A stretch of 64,000 nt of DNA from the NCBI RefSeq assembly GCF_024362385.1, contig NZ_CP101466.1, positions 3,224,001 to 3,288,000 on the forward strand, written 5' to 3'. The position numbers were made by a program, and so were the translations under genes. The DNA is from Arthrobacter sp. DNA4. Lineage in GTDB: Bacteria; Actinomycetota; Actinomycetes; Actinomycetales; Micrococcaceae. Of this stretch, positions 53,265-64,000 are shown in pieces. Under the pieces are notes generated by a model. It saw only the letters and a list, made by a program, of their open reading frames with translations. It ran no database searches and was not told where the DNA came from. Numbering within the stretch: position 1 is the stretch's first letter; the number at the start of each line of letters is the position of its first letter.

Positions 53265-54515
53265 TCAATGGACGCCCAGCACTGTGAGGAAAATCAGCAC
53301 GCAGTTCAGGCCCACGATGAGCGTGGCGCTCGTCCAACCCGCGATCCGAAGCAGTTTCGAGTCCGCGTGGATGCCCATCACCTTGCGGCTGCCGGTGAGG
53401 CGGATCAGCGGAATCAGCGCGAACGGAATGCCGAAGCTCAGGAGGACCTGGCTGAGGACCAGGGCCAGCGTAGGTTCAACGCCGGCGCCCAGGACCAGCA
53501 GAGCCGGGATCAGGGTGAGCGTGCGGCGGATCAGCAGCGGAATCCTGACCTTGAGCAGGCCGCCCATGATGGTGGCCCCCGCGTAGCACCCCACCGACGT
53601 GGATGCCAGGCCCGAGGCCAGGAGGCCTATGGCGAATGCGACGCCGATGACGGGCCCCAGTGCCGACGTCACGGCTGCGTGCGCACCGGCGATGGTGTCC
53701 GTCCCCTCAACTCCGCGAAGGCTGGTAGCGGCCAGCAGGAGCATGGCGATATTGACGATTCCGGCAAGCAGCAGGGCACCGGCGACATCCACGCGGGTGG
53801 CGCGGATCAACCGTGTCCTGACCGCCGGATCCTCTGAGAAGCCGTGGCGGTCCCTGGCCAGGGCCGAGTGCAGGTAGATCGCGTGAGGCATGACAGTCGC
53901 CCCGAGCATGCTGGCGGCGAGCAGGACGGTGTCGGTTCCCTCGAAGCGTGGCACAAGGCCGGCGAGGGCACCACCGGCATCCGGCGGCGCGACGAACAGG
54001 CCTGAAACAAACCCGACGGCGATGACGCCAAGCAGGGTCAGGATGGCAAGCTCAAAGGACTTCTGGCTCCGGTTTGACTGCAGTGCCAGCAGCAGCATGG
54101 ACGCCAGGCCGATGATGAACCCGCCCGTCAGCAGGGGCAGGCCGAACAGAAGGTTGAGCGCGACGGCGCCGCCAATGACTTCCGCCATATCCGTTGCCCC
54201 GGCAACGATCTCAGCCTGCACCCAGTAGGCGCGGCGCCGGTCGGTTCCCAGGCGTTTGCCGAGGATTTCCGGCAGGCTCATTCCGGTGGCCAGACCCAGC
54301 TTGGCTGACTGGTACTGGATCAGCACCGCCATGGCATTCGCTGCCACCAGAACCCACACGAGCAGGTACCCGAAGTTAGCGCCGGCGGTCAGGTTGGCCG
54401 CCACGTTCCCCGGGTCCACGTACGCGATGGCGGCCACGAACGCGGGCCCGAGCAGCAGGAGGCGGGACCACACTCTGGTGGTGGCGGATTCCGCGGCCAA
54501 TGTTAAAACAGCCAT
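53265..54515 (-). CDS. mntH: Nramp-family divalent metal (Mn2+/H+) transporter
   Basis: This is a 416-residue inner-membrane protein with about eleven hydrophobic segments. The metal-site motif DPGN is at 34-37 in AYVDPGNVAANL, and the second motif is MPHAIYLHSALARD. Both are hallmarks of proton-coupled Mn/Fe importers. Start is ATG 54515; an adjacent GTG at 54518 is possible, and GAGGA is the ribosome-binding site. A palindrome resembling an MntR/DtxR-type operator lies about 50 bases upstream, which points to repression by metal. Confidence 0.93.
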   Translation of the reverse strand: MAVLTLAAESATTRVWSRLLLLGPAFVAAIAYVDPGNVAANLTAGANFGYLLVWVLVAANAMAVLIQYQSAKLGLATGMSLPEILGKRLGTDRRRAYWVQAEIVAGATDMAEVIGGAVALNLLFGLPLLTGGFIIGLASMLLLALQSNRSQKSFELAILTLLGVIAVGFVSGLFVAPPDAGGALAGLVPRFEGTDTVLLAASMLGATVMPHAIYLHSALARDRHGFSEDPAVRTRLIRATRVDVAGALLLAGIVNIAMLLLAATSLRGVEGTDTIAGAHAAVTSALGPVIGVAFAIGLLASGLASTSVGCYAGATIMGGLLKVRIPLLIRRTLTLIPALLVLGAGVEPTLALVLSQVLLSFGIPFALIPLIRLTGSRKVMGIHADSKLLRIAGWTSATLIVGLNCVLIFLTVLGVH

Positions 54516-54563
54516 CACGTGTCCTCGTCGTTGCGGGCGTCAATAAGACGAGGATACCGCGAA

Positions 54564-54579
54564 TTTAGGTATACCGAAA
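54564..54579. promoter_or_regulatory. Candidate MntR/DtxR-family operator upstream of mntH
   Basis: TTT-A-GGTATACC-G-AAA is a perfect palindrome apart from its one variable position per arm. It lies 49 bases before the mntH start, in an AT-rich patch. DtxR-superfamily repressors bind dyads of this general form; the link to manganese is inferred from the gene it precedes. Confidence 0.6.
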
Positions 54580-54621
54580 AGTAGGAATAAGGGGCACCAG
54601 CGAAGGAGCCTGCAACTCCTC

Positions 54622-54747
54622 CTACTGGTTCTTGTTTGCCCTGTTGATCCGCTTGGCCCGGTCAATCTCGTGCCGGAAATTCCTTTTGACCCAGAACACC
54701 CCGCCCACGACGGCCACCGCGACGATCAGGAAAATAAGCCAGCCCAT
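54622..54747 (-). CDS. Small single-pass membrane protein of unknown function
   Basis: This 41-residue open frame reads MGWLIFLIVAVAVVGGVFWV followed by a basic tail (KRNFRHEIDRAKRINRANKN, then Gln). The very good ribosome-binding site AAAGGAG is six bases before the ATG. One hydrophobic helix at the N-terminus and a strongly basic cytoplasmic-looking C-terminus are all that can be seen. It lies between the tuf terminator and the mntH operator and could be co-transcribed with neither. I do not recognise a family. Confidence 0.65.
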   Translation of the reverse strand: MGWLIFLIVAVAVVGGVFWVKRNFRHEIDRAKRINRANKNQ

Positions 54748-54822
54748 GATGATCTCCTTTCAGTGCTGCAACAGTATCAGTGGCCACTCCCCCAGCACCC
54801 GCAGGGTCCTGCCGAAAGGGCA

Positions 54823-54861
54823 AAAGAAAGCCCCGCTGCTTGGAGCAGCGGGGCTTTCTTT
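54823..54861. terminator. Terminator of the str operon after tuf
   Basis: AAAGAAAGCCCCGCTGCT and AGCAGCGGGGCTTTCTTT form a perfect 18-bp stem with a three-base loop and A/T runs in the arms. It lies 48 bases after the tuf stop and could also act in the opposite direction. Confidence 0.92.
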
Positions 54862-54909
54862 GTGGATTCAGCGCGGGCCGGTGCCCGGCGGATCCTTGAT
54901 CAGCAAGTA

Positions 54910-56100
54910 CTACTTGATGATCTTGGTGACGCGTCCCGAACCAACGGTGCGGCCGCCTTCGCGGATAGCGAAGCCGAGGCCCTCTTCCATAGCGATGGGC
55001 TGGATGAGCGCAACGGTCATCTCAGTGTTGTCGCCAGGCATAACCATTTCCGTGCCCTCGGGCAGGGTGATAACGCCGGTTACGTCCGTGGTACGGAAGT
55101 AGAACTGCGGGCGGTAGTTGGAGTAGAACGGGTTGTGACGTCCGCCTTCGTCCTTGGAGAGGATGTAGACGTTAGCCTCGAAGTCGGTGTGCGGGGTGAT
55201 GGAACCCGGCTTGACGACAACCTGGCCACGCTCGACATCGTCGCGCTTCAGACCGCGGAGCAGCAGGCCACAGTTCTCGCCGGCCCATGCTTCGTCGAGC
55301 TGCTTGTGGAACATCTCGATACCGGTAACCGTGGTCTTCTGGACCGGGCGGATGCCGACGATCTCGACCTCGGAGTTGATGGCGAGGGTTCCACGCTCGG
55401 CGCGGCCCGTAACAACGGTGCCACGGCCGGTGATGGTGAAGACGTCTTCGATCGGCATCAGGAACGGCTTGTCACGGTCACGTACGGGGTCCGGAACGGA
55501 CTCGTCGACAGCAGCCATCAGGTCCTCAACGGACTTGACCCACTCGGGGTCGCCTTCCAGGGCCTTCAGGCCTGAAACGCGGACAACCGGAGCGTTGTCG
55601 CCATCGAAGCCCTGCGAGCTGAGGAGCTCACGAACTTCCATTTCGACGAGGTCGAGGAGTTCCTCGTCATCGACCATGTCAGCCTTGTTCAGTGCGACCA
55701 GCAGGTAGGGAACACCAACCTGGCGGGCCAGCAGAACGTGCTCGCGGGTCTGAGCCATCGGGCCGTCGGTAGCGGCAACCACGAGGATTGCGCCGTCCAT
55801 CTGGGCAGCACCGGTGATCATGTTCTTGATGTAGTCAGCGTGGCCGGGGGCGTCAACGTGTGCGTAGTGACGCTTCTCGGTCTGGTACTCCACGTGGGAG
55901 ATGTTGATGGTAATACCGCGCTGACGCTCTTCGGGTGCAGAGTCGATCGACGCGAAGTCACGCTTCTCGTTGAGATCCGGGTACTTGTCGTACAGCACCT
56001 TGGAAATGGCGGCCGTCAGCGTCGTCTTACCGTGGTCAACGTGACCAATGGTGCCGATGTTGACGTGCGGCTTAGTCCGCTCGAACTTTGCCTTTGCCAC
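54910..56100 (-). CDS. tuf: Elongation factor Tu
   Basis: EF-Tu delivers aminoacyl-tRNA to the ribosome. The 396-residue protein has G1 GHVDHGKTT at 19-27, DAPGHADY and NKADM, and the C-terminal [16 protein letters not shown]. Start at ATG 56100 follows AGGAGG. It lies 255 bases after fusA; a TTCACC-18-TAGACT pair in that gap may provide an extra promoter. Confidence 0.98.
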   Translation of the reverse strand: MAKAKFERTKPHVNIGTIGHVDHGKTTLTAAISKVLYDKYPDLNEKRDFASIDSAPEERQRGITINISHVEYQTEKRHYAHVDAPGHADYIKNMITGAAQMDGAILVVAATDGPMAQTREHVLLARQVGVPYLLVALNKADMVDDEELLDLVEMEVRELLSSQGFDGDNAPVVRVSGLKALEGDPEWVKSVEDLMAAVDESVPDPVRDRDKPFLMPIEDVFTITGRGTVVTGRAERGTLAINSEVEIVGIRPVQKTTVTGIEMFHKQLDEAWAGENCGLLLRGLKRDDVERGQVVVKPGSITPHTDFEANVYILSKDEGGRHNPFYSNYRPQFYFRTTDVTGVITLPEGTEMVMPGDNTEMTVALIQPIAMEEGLGFAIREGGRTVGSGRVTKIIK

Positions 56101-56168
56101 AGGTTCCTCCTAGAACGTTTTCAAATAGCTTGCCCTCCAGCCGCGCTTATCGCGGTAGAACTCAGGCA

Positions 56169-56198
56169 AGTCTACTTGGGGGGCTTTGGATTGGTGAA
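56169..56198 (-). promoter_or_regulatory. Candidate separate promoter for tuf
   Basis: On the minus strand TTCACC, 18 bases, TAGACT lies about 70 bases before the tuf start. EF-Tu is needed in excess over EF-G, so a second promoter would make sense, but the -35 is weak and the call rests on pattern only. Nearby hairpins (56300-56321, CGCTGTC/GACAGCG) could attenuate fusA read-through. Confidence 0.35.
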
Positions 56199-56355
56199 AT
56201 TGCAGATTCAGGAACTAATACTAATCCCCTGAGCCTGTTCGTGCAGGGGCCGGAATCCGGCCGGATCACTCCGGCCGGCCCGGCCACCTGCACCGGCCAC
56301 GCTGTCCGCTGGCAGACAGCGCCACCGAGGTGTTCGCTTCGAAAGTCCGGAAGGA

Positions 56356-58470
56356 CTACTCGCCGCGGGACTTCTGGATGATCTCGTCGGCAACTGCCTT
56401 CGGGACCTCGGCGTAGCTGTTGAACGTCATGGAGTACACAGCGCGGCCCTGGGTCTTCGAGCGCAGGTCGCCGATGTAGCCGAACATGCCGGACAGCGGA
56501 ACGTGCGCACGGATGACCTTGACGCCCTGTGCATCTTCCATGGACTGCATCTGGCCACGGCGGGAGTTGAGGTCACCGATAACTTCACCCATGTATTCCT
56601 CAGGGGTGCGGACCTCGACATCCATCAGCGGTTCGAGCAGAACCGGGTTCGCCTTGCGTGCAGCTTCCTTGAAAGCCATACGGCCGTCGATCTTGAACGC
56701 CATTTCCGAGGAGTCAACATCGTGGTACGCGCCGTCGATCAGCGTGGCCTTGATGCCAACAACCGGGTAGCCGGTCAGGACGCCGTCGTTCAGTGCATCC
56801 TGGATGCCCGCGTCAACAGACGGGATGTACTCGCGGGGAACGCGGCCACCAGTGACCTTGTTCTCGAACTCGTACAGCTCGCCCTCGGCGGTGTCCAGCG
56901 GCTCGATGGCAATCTGGATCTTTGCGAACTGACCCGAACCACCGGTCTGCTTCTTGTGCGTGTAGTCGTGGCGTTCGACGGCGCGCTTGATGGTTTCGCG
57001 GTAAGCAACCTGGGGCTTGCCCACGTTGGCCTCAACCTTGAACTCGCGGCGCATGCGGTCCACCAGGATGTCCAGGTGGAGCTCGCCCATGCCGGCGATG
57101 ATGGTCTGGCCGGTGTCTTCGTTGAGGGACACCTGGAAGGTGGGGTCCTCAGCGGAGAGCTTCTGGATGGCCGTAGAGAGCTTCTCCTGGTCACCCTTGG
57201 TGTTCGGCTCGATGGCAACCGAGATCACGGGCTCCGGGAAGCTCATGGACTCGAGCACAATCTGGTTGCTGGCATCGCACAGGGTGTCACCGGTGGTGGT
57301 GTCCTTCAGGCCGATGGCTGCGTAGATGTGGCCGGCGGTAGCGCCCTCAACGGGCATTTCCTTGTTGGCGTGCATCTGGAACAGCTTGCCGATGCGCTCC
57401 TTCTTGCCCTTGGTGGAGTTGACCACCTGGGCGCCTGCTTCCACGTGACCGGAGTACACGCGGATGAAGGTGAGCTGGCCGAAGAAGGGGTGGGCCGCAA
57501 TCTTGAACGCCAGGGCCGAGAACGGCTCTTCAGCGGAAGGCTTGCGGGTCAGTTCCTTCTCTTCGTCGCGAGGGTCGTGGCCGACCATCGGGGGGACGTC
57601 GAGCGGGTTCGGCAGGTAGTCCACAACCGCGTCGAGCATGGGCTGAACGCCGCGGTTCTTGAACGCGGAGCCGCAGAAGATCGGGTAGAGCTCGGAGTTG
57701 ATGGTCATCTTGCGGATGCCGGCCTTGAGCTCGTCAATCGAGATCTCTTCACCCTCGAGGTACTTCTCCATGAGTTCCTCGGAGGACTCGGCGACGGTCT
57801 CAACGAGGTTCGCGCGGTACTCCTCGGCCTTTTCCTGGAGGTCAGCCGGGATCTCGCGGATCTCGTACTTGGCACCCATGGTCACGTCGCCCTTGGCGTC
57901 GCCGGGCCACACCAGTGCACGCATGTAGAGCAGGTCCACGACGCCGATGAAGTCGTTCTCAGCGCCGATGGGCAGCTGCATGACCAGCGGCTTGGCACCG
58001 AGGCGGCTGATGATGGTGTCTACGGTGAAGTAGAAGTCAGCACCGAGCTTGTCCATTTTGTTGACGAAGCAGATACGCGGAACGTTGTACTTGTCAGCCT
58101 GGCGCCAAACAGTCTCGGACTGCGGCTCAACGCCTTCCTTGCCATCGAAGACGGCAACTGCACCGTCGAGGACGCGCAGGGAGCGCTCCACCTCAACCGT
58201 GAAGTCCACGTGGCCGGGAGTGTCGATGATGTTGATCTGGTTGTTTTCCCAGAAGCAGGTCACGGCGGCAGACGTGATGGTGATGCCGCGTTCCTTTTCC
58301 TGTTCCATCCAGTCGGTGGTCGAAGCGCCGTCGTGCGTTTCGCCGATCTTGTGGTTCACACCCGTGTAGAACAGGATGCGCTCGGTGGTGGTGGTCTTGC
58401 CGGCATCGATGTGGGCCATGATGCCGATGTTGCGGACCTTACTAAGGTCGGTAAGCACGTCCTGTGCCAC
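56356..58470 (-). CDS. fusA: Elongation factor G
   Basis: EF-G drives translocation with GTP. The 704-residue protein has G1 AHIDAGKTT at 20-28, the switch region ending [25 protein letters not shown], and the five-domain layout of canonical EF-G. It follows rpsG after 67 bases. Confidence 0.98.
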   Translation of the reverse strand: MAQDVLTDLSKVRNIGIMAHIDAGKTTTTERILFYTGVNHKIGETHDGASTTDWMEQEKERGITITSAAVTCFWENNQINIIDTPGHVDFTVEVERSLRVLDGAVAVFDGKEGVEPQSETVWRQADKYNVPRICFVNKMDKLGADFYFTVDTIISRLGAKPLVMQLPIGAENDFIGVVDLLYMRALVWPGDAKGDVTMGAKYEIREIPADLQEKAEEYRANLVETVAESSEELMEKYLEGEEISIDELKAGIRKMTINSELYPIFCGSAFKNRGVQPMLDAVVDYLPNPLDVPPMVGHDPRDEEKELTRKPSAEEPFSALAFKIAAHPFFGQLTFIRVYSGHVEAGAQVVNSTKGKKERIGKLFQMHANKEMPVEGATAGHIYAAIGLKDTTTGDTLCDASNQIVLESMSFPEPVISVAIEPNTKGDQEKLSTAIQKLSAEDPTFQVSLNEDTGQTIIAGMGELHLDILVDRMRREFKVEANVGKPQVAYRETIKRAVERHDYTHKKQTGGSGQFAKIQIAIEPLDTAEGELYEFENKVTGGRVPREYIPSVDAGIQDALNDGVLTGYPVVGIKATLIDGAYHDVDSSEMAFKIDGRMAFKEAARKANPVLLEPLMDVEVRTPEEYMGEVIGDLNSRRGQMQSMEDAQGVKVIRAHVPLSGMFGYIGDLRSKTQGRAVYSMTFNSYAEVPKAVADEIIQKSRGE

Positions 58471-58537
58471 GGGGTCTCCTTTTGGGATGGACTACACGTT
58501 CGCCGCCGCTCGGTTGGTAAGCGGCGCCCGGGGAGTA

Positions 58538-59008
58538 TTACCAGCGGTAGTGTGCGAAGGCCTTGTTGGACTCGGCCATCTTGTGGGTGTCTTCGCGACG
58601 CTTCACAGCGGCACCGAGACCGTTCGACGCGTCCAGGATTTCGTTCTGGAGGCGCTCGGTCATCGTCTTCTCGCGGCGGGCCTTGGAGTAGCCAACCAGC
58701 CACCGCAGGGCGAGTGCGGTGGAGCGGCCCGGCTTGACCTCAACCGGAACCTGGTAGGTGGCGCCACCGACACGGCGGGAGCGGACCTCGAGGGAAGGCT
58801 TGACGTTGTCCATGGCCTTCTTCAGGGCTGCAACGGGGTCGCCGCCGGACTTGGCGCGTGCGCCTTCGAGTGCACCGTAGACGATGCGCTCCGCCGTGGA
58901 CTTCTTGCCGTCAACGAGTACCTTGTTGATGAGCTGGGTTACCAGCGGGGAACCGTATACCGGATCCGAAACGAGCGGCCGCTTGGGGGCCGGACCCTTG
59001 CGAGGCAT
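58538..59008 (-). CDS. rpsG: 30S ribosomal protein S7
   Basis: The 156-residue protein begins [20 protein letters not shown] and contains [20 protein letters not shown] and [20 protein letters not shown] at the end. S7 nucleates the 30S head. It starts one base after rpsL. Confidence 0.98.
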   Translation of the reverse strand: MPRKGPAPKRPLVSDPVYGSPLVTQLINKVLVDGKKSTAERIVYGALEGARAKSGGDPVAALKKAMDNVKPSLEVRSRRVGGATYQVPVEVKPGRSTALALRWLVGYSKARREKTMTERLQNEILDASNGLGAAVKRREDTHKMAESNKAFAHYRW

Positions 59009-59009
59009 A

Positions 59010-59384
59010 TTACTTCTTCTCCATCTTTGCGCCGTAGCGGCTGCGGGCCTGCTTACGGTTCTTCACACCCTGGGTATCGAGGGCGCCACGGACGATCTTG
59101 TAGCGGACACCCGGGAGGTCCTTAACACGACCACCGCGAACGAGCACAATGGAGTGCTCCTGCAGGTTGTGGCCAACACCGGGGATGTAGGCGGTAACTT
59201 CCACGCCGCCGTTGAGGCGCACACGTGCCACCTTACGGAGAGCCGAGTTCGGCTTCTTCGGGGTGGTGGTGTAGACGCGGGTGCAAACACCGCGGCGCAT
59301 GGGGCTGCCCTTAAGCGCGGGAGCCTTGGTCTTTGAGACCTTAGGCGTGCGGCCCTTACGGACCAGCTGGTTAATCGTAGGCAC
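59010..59384 (-). CDS. rpsL: 30S ribosomal protein S12
   Basis: S12 monitors codon-anticodon pairing. The 124-residue protein starts at GTG 59384 behind GGAGA. The two lysines altered in classical streptomycin resistance are both wild type: Lys43 in [12 protein letters not shown] and Lys88 in [13 protein letters not shown]. In-frame sequence upstream of the GTG is not conserved. It is the first gene of the str operon (rpsL-rpsG-fusA-tuf). Confidence 0.98.
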   Translation of the reverse strand: MPTINQLVRKGRTPKVSKTKAPALKGSPMRRGVCTRVYTTTPKKPNSALRKVARVRLNGGVEVTAYIPGVGHNLQEHSIVLVRGGRVKDLPGVRYKIVRGALDTQGVKNRKQARSRYGAKMEKK

Positions 59385-59762
59385 TCTCGTGTTCTCCGTT
59401 TTATCCGGAGTGGCTGTTTCCGGCCACTCTCCTGTTGCGTTGCCCCGCCGCCCGGGCCCTGAAGGGAATCTCCATGGCGGCGAAGGCGAAGCCTTAATAG
59501 TCGGATCGCACACCGGCACGAAACGTACATTCCTGCAGTTCCCTAGGCATGCAAAAATGTGGCATACGTTGCACAAGAACCCTGCAAACCGGAAACGTCG
59601 CTCTGGTCCAGCTTCTCAGCTGATACCGGCGCACTCATCCACTGCCACAATAACAATTGGTAACAAGTCTAGCATGGACGGGCTCCATGCCTTAATCGGC
59701 GGGTTAAACGGGGATGGTCCCCCACCTTTCGGTGCGGGACCATCCGTCGTCAAGCTTCCGGA
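59385..59762. other. Region between rpoC and rpsL with str-operon promoter and leader
   Basis: No gene is supported in these 378 bases. From right to left on the minus strand it contains the rpoC terminator (59712-59745), a GCATGGA/TCCATGC hairpin (59672-59690) followed directly by a possible -10 TAGACT (59666-59671), an AT-richer stretch, and a small leader hairpin GAGTGGC/GCCACTC (59408-59429) about 25 bases before rpsL. No confident -35 was found. Confidence 0.5.
59712..59745 (-). terminator. Terminator after rpoC
   Basis: GGATGGTCCC-CACC pairs with GGTG-GGGACCATCC around a GAAA tetraloop on the minus strand, with one mismatch region. CCCGTTTAAC follows. It lies 18 bases after the rpoC stop. 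Confidence 0.8.
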
Positions 59763-63662
<3,900 letters not shown>

Positions 63663-63766
63663 ATGGTCCCTGTTCTCTCTTGTTCTCTAAATTCTGAAGT
63701 CTTGGTGCGGGATGAGGGAGGTGGGGTTCGACGGCGGGTACGCACCCGCCGTCGAACGCCCGCCTG

Positions 63767-64000
<234 letters not shown>

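Noticed and set aside
56503..58737. A 744-codon plus-strand frame antisense to fusA and rpsG
   Set aside because: It is explained entirely by third-position GC bias of the opposite-strand genes; no domain is recognisable.
59010..59384. Streptomycin-resistance allele in rpsL
   Set aside because: Lys43 and Lys88 are both the wild-type residues.

Overview
The window looks like part of the chromosome of a high-GC actinobacterium of the Arthrobacter/Pseudarthrobacter type (Micrococcales). I infer this from the protein sequences, the codon bias, the many GTG/TTG starts, the TANNNT -10 boxes placed directly before start codons, and the gene order glmS/coaA - glmM - rpsI/rplM - truA/rplQ - rpoA - S10/spc clusters - tuf/fusA - rpoC/rpoB. 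No tRNA, rRNA, CRISPR array, insertion sequence or phage gene was seen.

The backbone is housekeeping and lies almost entirely on the minus strand. From right to left it reads rpoB (3' end), rpoC; rpsL-rpsG-fusA-tuf; rpsJ-rplC-rplD-rplW-rplB-rpsS-rplV-rpsC-rplP-rpmC-rpsQ; rplN-rplX-rplE-rpsH-rplF-rplR-rpsE-rpmD-rplO; secY-adk-map; infA-rpmJ-rpsM-rpsK-rpoA-rplQ; truA; rplM-rpsI; glmM; glmS (5' end). Strong hairpins divide it into separate transcription units, including one between rplO and secY and one whose sequence forms the first codons of truA.

Four accessory segments, mostly on the plus strand, interrupt this backbone. (1) 4.2-9.35 kb: a surface-glycosylation cassette of a GT2-GtrA fusion followed by two GT39-type membrane glycosyltransferases; the second is split by an in-frame TAA. 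(2) 10.67-29.5 kb: a prepilin peptidase and two tandem, syntenic Tad/Flp pilus clusters (flp, tadE, tadG-like, cpaB, cpaE, cpaF/tadA, tadB, tadC), then a degenerate Hpt-like protein and a divergent response regulator/histidine kinase pair. Cluster 1 (11.6-19.06 kb) is visibly less GC-biased, carries three pilin genes and has tadB broken by a TAA. Cluster 2 (19.25-26.23 kb) is intact and strongly GC-biased. (3) 33.9-38.4 kb: a P1-family peptidase and an ABC sugar importer without its own ATPase. (4) 51.8-54.75 kb: a GH1 beta-glucosidase, an Nramp Mn transporter with a palindromic operator, and a 41-residue membrane protein.

The likely functional story of the accessory part is a surface one. 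One pilus machine is intact and a second is partly decayed but keeps its pilins and several subunits. The two share a single visible peptidase, next to a two-component system, and a lipid-linked glycosyltransferase cassette lies close by. Functional links between these blocks are inference from position only.
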